Origin: Bdellovibrio bacteriovorus | GTDB taxonomy: Bacteria; Bdellovibrionota; Bdellovibrionia; Bdellovibrionales; Bdellovibrionaceae | DNA: 64,000 bases | Assembly: GCF_001592745.1 (NCBI RefSeq) | Contig: NZ_LUKD01000001.1 | Span: forward strand, 118,489-182,488 | Reading direction: 5' to 3' | In this document: positions 34,897-43,616 of the stretch, in pieces | Position numbering within the stretch: position 1 is the first letter of the stretch | How the letters are laid out: each line of letters begins with the position of its first letter | The notes under the pieces: model-generated | Database searches by the model: none | What the model saw: the letters and a program-made list of their open reading frames with translations, nothing else | What the model was told of the DNA's origin: nothing | Made by a program: the position numbers and the translations under genes

Positions 34897-36078
34897 ATGG
34901 AATTAACAGCACTGCAAACTTTAGCGTTCTCAGCCCTGGTCGTCTATTTTGGTCGCTTCTTAAAAAAGAAGATTCACTTTATTGAAAAATACAATCTGCC
35001 TTCACCGGTCATCGGTGGCTTTGTCGTCGCGTCGGTTTTAGCGATTTTAAAAAGTTACGGAATTTTTGAAATCAAATTCACAAAAACATTCGAAGAAACA
35101 CTGATGATCGCTTTTTTCGCTTCCATCGGTTACTCGGCCTCACTGAAACTTTTGAAAGAAGGCGGAAGAACTGTGGTGTTCTTTCTGGCTTTGACCGTCG
35201 GTGGTTTAGTACTACAGATTATTGCGGGCATAGGTGTCGCGAAACTGATGGGCTTACCGCCACTCATGGGTGTTTTAACGGGGGCCGTCTCTTTAACAGG
35301 AGGCCCCGGCACTTCTTTGGCATTTGGCCCTCTATTTGAAACGGCCGGTATCGAAGGAGCTTCCGTCATTGGATTGACAACCGCCATGGGAGGCATTCTT
35401 TTAGGAGGCCTGGTAGGTACTCCCCTAGCCACATATCTTATCAATAAACGTCGTTTGAAAGCTATTAGCGGCAGTGAAGTCGAAACGACAGCCGAAGCCC
35501 CGATGTTAACGGCGCGCGTGGGCAGTGATCTTCTTTATCACTTTCTAGCCATGGCGTTGATCATGGGCTTGGGCACAACGCTAAGTCCTTGGATCAACTC
35601 TTTGGGAGTCACTCTTCCGATCTATATCGGCTCTATGATTATCGCGGCTATAATGAGAAATATCGAAGATGTAAAACCCGTTTTTAAAATCAAGGCGGAT
35701 TGGATTGAAGAAATTGGTGCGGTTTCACTGACACTTTTTATTGCCACCGCCATTATGTCATTAAAGCTGGATGAACTTCGCAATGCCGCCTTGCCAATTC
35801 TGATATTTTTAGCCGTGCAGGTTGTTTTGGTGGCGATCACTGCCTTGGGACCGGCGTTTTGGGTTGCCGGCAAGGACTATGAAGGTGCTATCATTAGCGC
35901 GGGATATGTCGGCTTTATGATGGGGACATCTGCCAATGCGATGGCCAATATGTCCTCGCTGGCTCAGAAGTATGGTCCAGCACCAAAGGCCTTTTTAGTG
36001 GTTCCTTTGGTGGGTTCGTGCTTCATTGATTTTATCAATGCCGCTTTAATCACCTTTTGCTTAAATTATTTTGGATAA
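34897..36078 (+). CDS. gltS: Sodium/glutamate symporter
   Basis: 393 residues, about 10-12 membrane segments, GltS family. Diagnostic motifs are NLPSPVIGGFV near the N-terminus, the re-entrant loop SLTGGPGTSLAFGPLFE, and a repeat of it in the second half around GYVGFMMGTSANAMANMSS. It takes up glutamate with sodium. For a predator living on prey amino acids, glutamate uptake supplies both carbon and nitrogen. No ribosome site is visible ahead of the ATG. It converges on the KH gene with a one-base gap. Confidence 0.93.
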   Translation: MELTALQTLAFSALVVYFGRFLKKKIHFIEKYNLPSPVIGGFVVASVLAILKSYGIFEIKFTKTFEETLMIAFFASIGYSASLKLLKEGGRTVVFFLALTVGGLVLQIIAGIGVAKLMGLPPLMGVLTGAVSLTGGPGTSLAFGPLFETAGIEGASVIGLTTAMGGILLGGLVGTPLATYLINKRRLKAISGSEVETTAEAPMLTARVGSDLLYHFLAMALIMGLGTTLSPWINSLGVTLPIYIGSMIIAAIMRNIEDVKPVFKIKADWIEEIGAVSLTLFIATAIMSLKLDELRNAALPILIFLAVQVVLVAITALGPAFWVAGKDYEGAIISAGYVGFMMGTSANAMANMSSLAQKYGPAPKAFLVVPLVGSCFIDFINAALITFCLNYFG

Positions 36079-36079
36079 A

Positions 36080-36355
36080 TCAAACAACAAGTTCGATGAT
36101 GGCGCGGAATCCGTGATTGCCCGCCATCGCACCAATGATATTACGTAATGACGTGATGTTCTTTCCCTGTGAACCAATCAACTTCCCACGAAACTCTTGC
36201 GGCAAAGTGACTTTGTAAATAGTCGTCTTTTCGCCAGCGTTGAAAGTCACCTCTACATTGTCGTAACAAGATGTCATTTCTTGAATCACACTTTGTAAAA
36301 CTTTAGCCAAACGATCTCTAATTTCATTTTCCTGCATTACCGTATCCACTAGCAC
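36080..36355 (-). CDS. KH-domain RNA-binding protein (KhpA-like)
   Basis: 91 residues when started at GTG 36355, which has CGGAGG nine bases upstream; the open frame extends to 36412 and an ATG at 36337 is another option. The KH core is clear, with the RNA-binding GxxG loop in FRGKLIGSQGKNITSLRNII and a C-terminal strand RAIIELVV. KhpA-type proteins bind RNA and influence growth and division. Upstream of the KH domain lies a short helix (IRDRLAKVLQSVIQEM). The neighbour gltS converges on it. Confidence 0.8.
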   Translation of the reverse strand: MLVDTVMQENEIRDRLAKVLQSVIQEMTSCYDNVEVTFNAGEKTTIYKVTLPQEFRGKLIGSQGKNITSLRNIIGAMAGNHGFRAIIELVV

Positions 36356-36605
36356 AAAATCATTCCTCCGCTCGAACATCTTCATCATGCTGATGTATGA
36401 AATCGCGAGCAATCATCACCTATATTTCTGGTCCACATTGTGTTCCACCAATATATCAGGACAACACCCCCAAAGTGTTAACACAAAGATGAACTTACCG
36501 ACAGCGTTCGGTTAGCCATTTTTCAATCAGCACTTCCTCCTCTGAAAATCCGAATAAATACTATCATTGTTGTTAAAATCCAGTTTCACCTAAACACTTG
36601 CAAAT

Positions 36606-36638
36606 TTGAAATCCCTTGCTTTAACAAAATATTTTGTT
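36606..36638 (+). promoter_or_regulatory. Promoter with 16-bp operator-like palindrome
   Basis: TTGAAA at 36606-36611 and an AATATT -10-like hexamer at 36628-36633 (16-base spacing) form a likely promoter. A perfect 16-base palindrome, AACAAAATATTTTGTT, covers 36623-36638 and so overlaps the -10. That position suits a repressor controlling the Rieske-flavodoxin gene 12 bases downstream. Confidence 0.5.
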
Positions 36639-36649
36639 TGAAATAGGCC

Positions 36650-37741
36650 ATGACTTCGAACTGGCATCGCGTTGGCGCTCTTTCTGACCTGAAAACCAAA
36701 CCTCTTCAACAAGTGGAGGTGGGTAAAACAAAAATCGCATTGATATACCGTGACAATAAATTCAGTGCGATTTCCGGGACATGCAATCACGTTGGCGGTC
36801 CCTTAGGTGAAGGGCGTCTGGAAGGTGATTACGTCGTCTGCCCTTGGCACTACTACAAGTTCCATTATCAAACCGGCGAAGGCGAACCCGGATTTGAATG
36901 CGATAAGGTTGCCAGCTACTCCGTGAAAGAGGTCGATGACGACCTTTGGGTTGATCTTAATCCTGCATCACCTCGCCACATGGAACCTCACGCACCTCAT
37001 CCTTTGGCCCGCACACCAGAGCGTGTTGGTGGTCCGTTGCGTATTATGGGGATTTCAACCACCGTCATGGATTCAAAGAATCCACGGGTTTCGACTTCAG
37101 AGCTTCTTTTAGATGCCGCCTTGAAATATGCTCAAAACAAAGGTTACGAAACTCATCTTCACACTTTGCGCGATTTACAGTTTCGTCACTGTGAAGGATT
37201 TTATTCCAAGGCTGCCAGGGCTTGCACATGGCCTTGCTCCATCACGCAGATGGATCCCCATGACCAACTCGAAAAAGTGTATGAGGATATTGTTCATTGG
37301 GCTGATGTGATCCTTGTGGCGACTCCGATTCGTTGGGGATCGGCAAGCTCGCTTTACTATAAATTGGCGGAGCGACTGAACTGCATTCAAAACCAAATCA
37401 CCACCCACAACAATCAGCTCATCTGCAATAAAGTCGCGGGATTTATCATCACCGGCGGACAAGACAATGTTCAGGCTGTTGCAGGCCAGATGATGGGCTT
37501 TTTCTCAGAATTAGGTTTTCATCTTCCACCATTCCCGTTCATCGCACACTCCTTGGGCTGGAGCATGGAAAATATGGAACGCAATGTTCGTTACGTCCAA
37601 AAAAGTCAGGCACTTATTGAGTCTGCTGAGGAACTTCTAGATCGCGCTGCAGGTCTTGCGAGCTCATTGATCGCCTCTCATGATGCGCACCATTTGCACC
37701 ATCGCGCCGGCAGAAAAGGCGAAAAGATTCTAGCCGACTAA
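36650..37741 (+). CDS. Rieske [2Fe-2S] protein fused to a flavodoxin-like NAD(P)H reductase
   Basis: 363 residues. The first 110 form a Rieske ferredoxin domain with both cluster pairs, Cys45/His47 (GTCNHVGGPLGEG) and Cys64/His67 (VVCPWHYYKF). A Pro/His-rich linker leads to an FMN reductase-like domain from about 128 (LRIMGISTTVMDSKNPRVST, DVILVATPIRWGSASSLYYK, KVAGFIITGGQDNVQAVAG). The C-terminal tail is His-rich (SHDAHHLHHRAG). The fusion suggests internal electron transfer from reduced flavin to the Rieske centre, or a self-contained donor for an oxygenase. No oxygenase is adjacent. The substrate is unknown. Confidence 0.87.
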   Translation: MTSNWHRVGALSDLKTKPLQQVEVGKTKIALIYRDNKFSAISGTCNHVGGPLGEGRLEGDYVVCPWHYYKFHYQTGEGEPGFECDKVASYSVKEVDDDLWVDLNPASPRHMEPHAPHPLARTPERVGGPLRIMGISTTVMDSKNPRVSTSELLLDAALKYAQNKGYETHLHTLRDLQFRHCEGFYSKAARACTWPCSITQMDPHDQLEKVYEDIVHWADVILVATPIRWGSASSLYYKLAERLNCIQNQITTHNNQLICNKVAGFIITGGQDNVQAVAGQMMGFFSELGFHLPPFPFIAHSLGWSMENMERNVRYVQKSQALIESAEELLDRAAGLASSLIASHDAHHLHHRAGRKGEKILAD

Positions 37742-37850
37742 GCACGCTGAGGCCTATTTGGTCCCCTGTCAAAGATTCAAACACTTCATAGCCTCTAATC
37801 CGTTTATTAAGCGGAATAGGACTTGCTTTGACTTTCTTCCAGGAGGCCTT

Positions 37851-38240
37851 ATGCGTCGCTGGAGTTTGATTCTTTTTGCTTTTTTCACCGCGTTTCAAGC
37901 TTATAGCTCCAGCGCTTTGGCTTGCCATTGTATCGCCGACCCTTATTCAAAGAAGTACATCTATTACAAAAAAACCTGGTATGGCACCAAACGCAAATGG
38001 ACTTGTGAATACAAGTGCCAGGATATGCGCCAGCAACAGACTGTTGTCATAGGCACACATGAGAATTGGTATGTATCGGACAAGGGATTAGAAGGCATTT
38101 GTGATGGCCTTCATTACGTGAACCGTTACAATAACTACGTCAGAGACTTCGTCTGGACCTTTGATGAAGCCCGCCATTTTGACGCTTCGGATTCGACATC
38201 GGCTGAACTTAAAGCATGGAATGCAGAAAAGTGCCGCTAG
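37851..38240 (+). CDS. Secreted hypothetical protein
   Basis: 129 residues from the ATG with AGGAGG five bases upstream; the longer frame from 37758 has no such site. A signal peptide ends near SSSALAC. The mature protein is rich in Tyr, Trp and Lys with six Cys (CHCIADPYSKKYIYYKK, WTCEYKCQDM, GICDGL, EKCR), suggesting a compact disulfide-bonded extracytoplasmic protein. No domain is recognised. It stands alone after the Rieske-flavodoxin gene. Confidence 0.75.
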   Translation: MRRWSLILFAFFTAFQAYSSSALACHCIADPYSKKYIYYKKTWYGTKRKWTCEYKCQDMRQQQTVVIGTHENWYVSDKGLEGICDGLHYVNRYNNYVRDFVWTFDEARHFDASDSTSAELKAWNAEKCR

Positions 38241-38383
38241 GCCCAACGGAGGTCTGGCTTTTCCTGCCTTTTTTCCCCGGCAAAGAAAGATTTGTTAAAA
38301 TTTTTGGAAGGAGTTTCTTCGTAAACCGAGTCCTTCTTCCAAGCATTCGCCCCATTTGACGAACTCGCCAGCCGAAAACAAGA

Positions 38384-39208
38384 ATGAAAAGATTCATTTT
38401 AATTGCGTGTGCCGTCAGCGTCTCTGCCTGTGCCCGTATGGATATTGCCGTGAACTGGGCAGACACCTTTATTGCCGGCCGTGTGGATGACTATTTCGAT
38501 ATTTCTTCTGAGCAAAGCAAAAATCTTAAAAAATCACTTCAAGGTGACTTCAAAAAAATCAAAAGCGACGTTCTTCCACAATGGATTGACAGTGCTAAGC
38601 AGTTAGAAAAAGACGTCGCGAATAACGCGCTGGATGAGCATAAAGTCAATACGGCATTTGATCTTGTGATGAAAAATGTAGAACACTTCACGTCTCATTT
38701 TTCTAAGACGGCCGTCGACTTTATCGCCTCTACAGATGGTGAGCAGCTGAGCTACTTTCAAAAGTCCTTTAAAGAAAAGAATGAAGATGATTTAAAAGAC
38801 ATTCAATCCAGGAAATACGAAAAAAACCAGAAGAAGCGCTATTTCAAATATTTTGAAATGTTCATTGGAGATCTTTCCGATGAACAAACCGCTTTGATCG
38901 AAAAACACTTGAAAGAGTCCCCGTATCCAGCCGAACTCAAAATTAAAAACCGCGAGCATGTCTTTCACGTGTTCATGCAAAAGCGAACTCAACCCGAAGA
39001 GCTTAAAAACTTTGTTGCCAGGTTCTCGCAGCAGCCCGACGCCTATAATCTTCCAGAATACAATGAGGCCGTGAAAAACTATCAAGCTCAGTTGAAATCT
39101 CTGCTAACTCGGGTACTGACAACATTAAGTCCCAAGCAGAAAAAAGAGCTCTGTGACAATCTGCTTGAAAAAGTGGCTCAGTTAGAGAAAATTCGCGGCC
39201 GCTCTTAA
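38384..39208 (+). CDS. DUF6279-like lipoprotein
   Basis: 274 residues. The signal sequence ends in a lipobox (SVSACARM). The mature part opens with AVNWADTFIAGRVDDYFDIS, which resembles the start of DUF6279-type lipoproteins (helical proteins whose N-terminus includes a WLDDYLDL-like stretch followed by LT-x-EQ). The rest is Lys/Glu-rich alpha-helix with a repeated pattern (FDISSEQSKNLKK and LSPKQKKELCDNL). It is probably periplasmic and membrane-anchored. The function is unknown. Confidence 0.75.
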   Translation: MKRFILIACAVSVSACARMDIAVNWADTFIAGRVDDYFDISSEQSKNLKKSLQGDFKKIKSDVLPQWIDSAKQLEKDVANNALDEHKVNTAFDLVMKNVEHFTSHFSKTAVDFIASTDGEQLSYFQKSFKEKNEDDLKDIQSRKYEKNQKKRYFKYFEMFIGDLSDEQTALIEKHLKESPYPAELKIKNREHVFHVFMQKRTQPEELKNFVARFSQQPDAYNLPEYNEAVKNYQAQLKSLLTRVLTTLSPKQKKELCDNLLEKVAQLEKIRGRS

Positions 39209-39231
39209 GTCCAGTTCCCTTTGAATCTGCT

Positions 39232-39258
39232 GAAAATTCCAGGGCATTCCGCCGATAA
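39232..39258 (+). promoter_or_regulatory. Sigma-28 (FliA)-type promoter
   Basis: GAAA (39232-39235) and an exact GCCGATAA (39251-39258) are separated by 15 bases, against the consensus TAAA-N15-GCCGATAA. Eight bases separate the -10 from the ATG at 39267, so the leader would be very short or absent. Confidence 0.6.
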
Positions 39259-39266
39259 GAAGAGCT

Positions 39267-40025
39267 ATGAAAGTCATCTTGGCTCTTCTTGTTTTTTTCC
39301 AGTTCTCGCTCGCGTTCGCCCAGGACGATCTGCATTCTTTTGTAAAAGGCTTAGATACGACTTTAAAGCACGTCAATCGCTCAGAATCTCGCCCATGTGC
39401 TTCCTCCGCTTTAACTCCTTCTTCGGCCCAGGCGACGAAGTATCAGGGAAAAGATGTGACGGCCCTTTCAGAGGTCGAAGCACAAACTTTGTTTAAAGAA
39501 ATGCAGTCACACACTGAAATTCCCTTTGATTTTGCCATTGCCGGCTGCGAAGAGCGTGCTCATGAGATGTCACGTTTGATGCTTTTAAAAGGAATTCGGC
39601 CTTTAAAGATGTTTGCATCCGTAGACGAGAATAAGTCTCCGCGCCTTGAAATACCGCATCCTAACGGCAAGGACAAACGACGCTGGAAATTTCACGTCGC
39701 CCCGCTCGTGATGGTCCGAATAAATGGCAAAGATGTGCCTTACATCATCGACCCATCTATGGAGAAAAAGGCCGTGCCACTGCAAGAATGGAAAAGACGT
39801 ATGACTCTCCATGATCCAAAGATGCCGGTGATGATGGATGCGACAATCGCAGAACAGTACGATATTTCTGGCCGGTACGTGCGCCCATTCAGCGACGAAA
39901 ACTGGAACCGCGCTAATCAAGAAAAACTCAAAGAATTTAAAGAGTATTCCAAAGATCCGGATGGAGAAAATAACTATCTTTTCCAAATGCAGCGCGATCT
40001 CGAACGCATGGATATGATGGACTAG
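39267..40025 (+). CDS. Secreted protein-glutaminase-like enzyme
   Basis: 252 residues with a signal peptide ending AFAQDD. The central domain shows a Cys-His-Asp triad in the order and spacing of secreted protein glutaminases: Cys94 in AIAGCEERAHEM, His143 in WKFHVAPLV and Asp162 in VPYIIDPSM. These enzymes deamidate glutamine side chains in intact proteins, or share the papain/transglutaminase fold. The C-terminus is an acidic, Met- and Arg-rich helix. It stands behind a sigma-28-like promoter, suggesting expression in free-swimming attack cells. The target is unknown; prey envelope or cytoplasmic proteins are a guess. Confidence 0.78.
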   Translation: MKVILALLVFFQFSLAFAQDDLHSFVKGLDTTLKHVNRSESRPCASSALTPSSAQATKYQGKDVTALSEVEAQTLFKEMQSHTEIPFDFAIAGCEERAHEMSRLMLLKGIRPLKMFASVDENKSPRLEIPHPNGKDKRRWKFHVAPLVMVRINGKDVPYIIDPSMEKKAVPLQEWKRRMTLHDPKMPVMMDATIAEQYDISGRYVRPFSDENWNRANQEKLKEFKEYSKDPDGENNYLFQMQRDLERMDMMD

Positions 40026-40143
40026 TTGCCATTCGGCAAATCAAATTCTTGTTTGAATGACTATTTATTAATACTTCATTTTTTCCTACTTGGGCCCTCT
40101 GATCCGTCAGATATTTAAAGCCAGGACAGGCTTCGAGGTCCCC

Positions 40144-42693
40144 ATGAAAATAAAGTTCACCGAAAAAACAAAACGTGTCGGATTCTATCTGGTCGGTCCC
40201 TTGTGTGTCGCATTTCTTGCTACGTTTATCTATTTCACGCGCTACACCCCCTGGGAAATTCCCAACCCCGCTCCCTTTCTTGTCTTAATCGTTATTCTTT
40301 CTTGTTTCTATGGCGGTTTTAAACCCGGGATTATCACAAGTTTATTGGCATGGCTTTACTTGGGCTACTACTACAGCACGCTTCACTCAGTGATTGATTT
40401 GCAGGAGGACATGCAGAAACGACTTTTAAGCTGGGGACTCACCTTTCCTGCCGTCAGCATCGCGGTGGGCCTTTTAAAAGGCCGTTCGGAAGCGCATCTT
40501 CAACGAGAAATTGATCAACGAAGGCTTCGCGAAGAAGAGCTAAAAGCTTCTGAAGAGCGTACGCGCGCCATCTTAAATTCTGCCAATGACGCATTTATTG
40601 CCATCGACCCAAACAGTCTGATTCGGGAATGGAATGTCCAAGCAGAAAAGACTTTCGGATGGGCTCGCGAAGAAGTGATTGGAAAGCGTCTGACAGACGT
40701 CATCATTCCAGATGACTATCATAAAGCTCACTTGCAGGGTTTAGATCGCTTTCGCTTAACAGGAGAAGGTCCCATCATCAATAAGCGCATTGAAGTGCCC
40801 GCGAAGCACAAATCTGGCATTAGCATCATGGTTGAACTGACTGTTTATCCGATCCGTCGCAAAGATGATTTGATCTTTGGCGCCTTTCTTCGCGATGTCA
40901 CCGAAAAGAAACATGAAGATCAGCTCAGCCTTTTACAATATCAAATCACTCGAATTTTGACCGAAGAAAACAATTTAAAGGCCGCTGTGCCCCGCCTTCT
41001 TGAAACTCTAGGGATGGGATTGAAATGGCCTCTTGTGGAACTGTGGCTGACGGATAAGAGACGTCAAAATTTCTACTACACTGATAACTGGAGTGATGAC
41101 GCTGAACTTCGCGACAAGTTCCGCAATATCAGTCATCAGCTTTTTTTACCTAAAGACAAAGGGCTCTTCCCGCAAACGGAAGGTGCTAATCAACCTGTTC
41201 ACATTACTTCTGCTCTTAAGAACTCGGACTACCCTCGCTCTAAGATGGTCGAAGCCGCCGGATTTCAATCCCTGGTTTATTGCCCCTTGTTCGATAATGA
41301 CACCATCGGTACTCTTTGCTTCTTCCACACGGAAAAAATGTCCCCCGATAAACGCTTGCTAGAAACATTGGATGATATATCCAAACACATCAGTCTTTTT
41401 ATTTTACGCAGTTGGGCAGAAGAAGATCTCACCCGACTTTCAAAAGAACTTGAAGTCAAAGTTCAACAACGCACCGAAGAACTGGCCATCGTCAATATGC
41501 AACTTAAGAAGGAAGCTTCCGAAAAACAAATTCTTTACGAACAAGCACAAACAGCCAATCGGTTGAAGGACGAATTTTTAGCGACGATCTCTCATGAACT
41601 CCGCACACCAATGAACGTGATACTTGGTCATAGCGAGCTGCTTTACGGCAATGAACTGAATGAAAATGAAAAGCAAAAGTCGATCGAAGCCATTTATCGA
41701 AATACAAAAGCCCAGGTTCACATTGTCAGTGACATTCTGGATGTCTCGAGATTCATTACGGGTCGCGTTCAATTGCATCTTGAAGTCGTCGACCTGGCAG
41801 AAATCGTCGCCATGGCCGTCGAGTCCATACTGCCCGCGGCGAGCGCGAAAAACATTGACGTGAATGAAGTGAACTGCGGTGAGTGTTACGTTTCGGGTGA
41901 CCCCACGCGACTTCAACAAATTCTTTGGAACTTGCTTTCTAACGCCGTCAAGTTCACTCCCCGCCATGGGAAAATCTTGGTGAAGCTTGAAAAAAAAGGT
42001 TCCAACGTTGTTCTCACGGTTCGCGATTCCGGTAAAGGTATAGATCCGGCATTCTTACCCTACGTCTTTGAGCGCTTCCGTCAGGAAGACTCGACGACGA
42101 CTAGAAAGTTTGGTGGTTTGGGACTCGGACTCGCTATCACGAAGAACTTGATAGAAGCCCACGGAGGAACTATTCACGTTCACAGCGAAGGCAAAGGAAC
42201 CGGCGCGACCTTTACAGCCACGTTTCCAATCACCGCTTTGCGACTGCCCTTTATTCCGCCGGTTAAAGATGCTGAAGGACATGTCTCTTCACGTCTTCCC
42301 TTGAAAGGATTAAAAATTCTCGTTGTCGACGACCAACCAGATGCTCAGGCGCTGATTCGTACGATTTTGAAAAAAGCCGGGGCAGAAGCCACTGTCACTT
42401 CCGCAGCCACGGAAGCCTTTAAGCTACTCATCAAAATTAAACCGGATGTGCTGATAAGTGACGTTGGAATGCCAGAAAAGGACGGCTACGAACTTATTAG
42501 CATGATTCGTCGCCTGCCCGCCGAAATGGGTGGTAACGTAAAAGCCATTTGCCTCACTGCCTACGCCCACGAAGACGATCACAAAAAGGCTTTGGATACA
42601 GGCTTTAACGAACACTTAGCAAAGCCTGTCGAAGCAAAACAATTGATTCGCTCAATAAGTAAGTTAGTGGGAAGATACGTTCCGTACCATTAA
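40144..42693 (+). CDS. Hybrid histidine kinase with PAS, GAF and receiver domains
   Basis: 849 residues from the ATG at 40144 with GAGG upstream; a TTG 54 bases earlier is a poor alternative. Order: a membrane region of three to four helices resembling DUF4118 (LVLIVILSCFYGGFKPG), a PAS domain (SANDAFIAIDPNSLIREWN), a GAF domain (about 285-425), a coiled coil, HisKA with ATISHELRTPMNVILGHSE, HATPase (NLLSNAVKFTPRHG, DSGKGIDPAF, FGGLGLGLAITKNL), and a C-terminal receiver (ILVVDDQPDAQ, phosphoacceptor Asp in VLISDVGMPE, LAKP). The built-in receiver suggests a phosphorelay to an unlinked partner. It ends one base before the globin stop on the other strand. Confidence 0.94.
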   Translation: MKIKFTEKTKRVGFYLVGPLCVAFLATFIYFTRYTPWEIPNPAPFLVLIVILSCFYGGFKPGIITSLLAWLYLGYYYSTLHSVIDLQEDMQKRLLSWGLTFPAVSIAVGLLKGRSEAHLQREIDQRRLREEELKASEERTRAILNSANDAFIAIDPNSLIREWNVQAEKTFGWAREEVIGKRLTDVIIPDDYHKAHLQGLDRFRLTGEGPIINKRIEVPAKHKSGISIMVELTVYPIRRKDDLIFGAFLRDVTEKKHEDQLSLLQYQITRILTEENNLKAAVPRLLETLGMGLKWPLVELWLTDKRRQNFYYTDNWSDDAELRDKFRNISHQLFLPKDKGLFPQTEGANQPVHITSALKNSDYPRSKMVEAAGFQSLVYCPLFDNDTIGTLCFFHTEKMSPDKRLLETLDDISKHISLFILRSWAEEDLTRLSKELEVKVQQRTEELAIVNMQLKKEASEKQILYEQAQTANRLKDEFLATISHELRTPMNVILGHSELLYGNELNENEKQKSIEAIYRNTKAQVHIVSDILDVSRFITGRVQLHLEVVDLAEIVAMAVESILPAASAKNIDVNEVNCGECYVSGDPTRLQQILWNLLSNAVKFTPRHGKILVKLEKKGSNVVLTVRDSGKGIDPAFLPYVFERFRQEDSTTTRKFGGLGLGLAITKNLIEAHGGTIHVHSEGKGTGATFTATFPITALRLPFIPPVKDAEGHVSSRLPLKGLKILVVDDQPDAQALIRTILKKAGAEATVTSAATEAFKLLIKIKPDVLISDVGMPEKDGYELISMIRRLPAEMGGNVKAICLTAYAHEDDHKKALDTGFNEHLAKPVEAKQLIRSISKLVGRYVPYH

Positions 42694-43086
42694 TTAATTC
42701 TCTTCTTGGTTCCGCATGTGATCGGCCAGTCGTAACAGCGAATGAAGAAGTTCCGAACGCAAAGGTTCTTGAACATTTTCATCTTCAAAAGCCTGCACCA
42801 TGCAAAGCATCCACTGGTCGCGTTCTGATTTTCCGATTTTAAAAGGCATGTGTCGCGCGCGCATGCGGGGATGACCGTACTTCTCAATGAAAAGACTGGG
42901 ACCTCCCAGCCACCCACTTAAAAACATAAAGAGCTTATCTTCGCTCCCTTGAAGATTTCCAGGGTGCATGTCTCGCACGCCTTTGGCTTCAGGCATAGTG
43001 TCCATTATTTGATAAAAGCGCTTCACAATGCGGCGAAGAACCTCTTCACCACCTAAAAGTTCATACGGAGTTTTGTTAGTGTCCAT
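42694..43086 (-). CDS. Group II truncated haemoglobin
   Basis: 130 residues. Typical group II features are present: TPYELLGGEEVLRRIVKRFY, MHPGNLQGSEDKLFMFLSGW, WLGGPSLFIEKYGHPRMRAR, the proximal His in RARHMPF, and the Trp of DQWMLCM. These globins bind oxygen and often handle nitric oxide or peroxide. It overlaps the end of the membrane protein gene upstream by 11 bases, so the two are probably one operon. A role in guarding the high-affinity oxidase from NO is possible but not shown. Confidence 0.93.
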   Translation of the reverse strand: MDTNKTPYELLGGEEVLRRIVKRFYQIMDTMPEAKGVRDMHPGNLQGSEDKLFMFLSGWLGGPSLFIEKYGHPRMRARHMPFKIGKSERDQWMLCMVQAFEDENVQEPLRSELLHSLLRLADHMRNQEEN

Positions 43087-43537
43087 TTACTTCTTCAATG
43101 TATTTAAAATAAGCCTTGCAGTAGGCGCTTTCTGTTTTAGCACGATTATAGCGAATTGCCTTGTCCATTTTGCGCGCGCTACAGCGATTCAATCCAGGGC
43201 CTATAAGTCCCGTTGGACGACTTTTAATTAGATCTGACATCTCAATCTGACAATCTCCTCGCGCTTTTTGCCATAAAGACTGACAAAGACCGTGATCCAG
43301 ACTGTAACACACACCTTGAGGTGTCGCGGAACCACAGGGTTCCTTCGCTAGATCTTCTTCGATCATCGCGGGCGAAACATAGGTCGCAATAACCACGATA
43401 AAAAGGATAATCAATACGACGGTCCCAATACCGTAGTCAATATAGCGAGAACTCAAAGTGTACTTTGAGATCGGTTTAAAAAACATCAAGAGCAAACAGG
43501 CAATAAGTATGAGGCTGTAAATGATGGTTTCTAGCAT
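43076..43537 (-). CDS. Membrane protein with Cys-rich domain, globin neighbour
   Basis: 153 residues when started at the ATG at 43537 (MLETIIYSLILIACLLLMFF); the open frame extends to 43684 but that part looks non-coding and covers another gene's promoter. Two membrane helices (about 3-20 and 36-58) are followed by a roughly 95-residue domain with six Cys (EEDLAKEPCGS, GVCYSLDHGLCQSLWQ, GDCQIE, LNRCSARKM, YCKAYF), probably outside the cytoplasm. No family is recognised. Its 3' end overlaps the truncated haemoglobin start by 11 bases, indicating a shared operon. Confidence 0.68.
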   Translation of the reverse strand: MLETIIYSLILIACLLLMFFKPISKYTLSSRYIDYGIGTVVLIILFIVVIATYVSPAMIEEDLAKEPCGSATPQGVCYSLDHGLCQSLWQKARGDCQIEMSDLIKSRPTGLIGPGLNRCSARKMDKAIRYNRAKTESAYCKAYFKYIEEVNGH

Positions 43538-43580
43538 CCTTTTATTATAGGACCCTAAGATTCTGTGAGCCAAATTACTT

Positions 43581-43609
43581 TTGACGAAACCCCTTTGAAC
43601 TTCAATAAT
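43581..43609 (+). promoter_or_regulatory. Strong sigma-70-type promoter, leaderless placement
   Basis: TTGACG (43581-43586) and AATAAT (43604-43609) are separated by exactly 17 bases. The -10 ends seven bases before the ATG at 43617, so the first transcribed base should be the A of the ATG or its neighbour. No ribosome site could be in the mRNA. Confidence 0.6.
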
Positions 43610-43616
43610 TATAGAG

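Noticed and set aside
38300..38360. Ten-pair inverted repeat TTGGAAGGAG/CTTCTTCCAA before the DUF6279-like lipoprotein
   Set aside because: The loop is long (about 19 bases), one pair is G-T and it is not followed by a T run or placed over the start; too weak to call.
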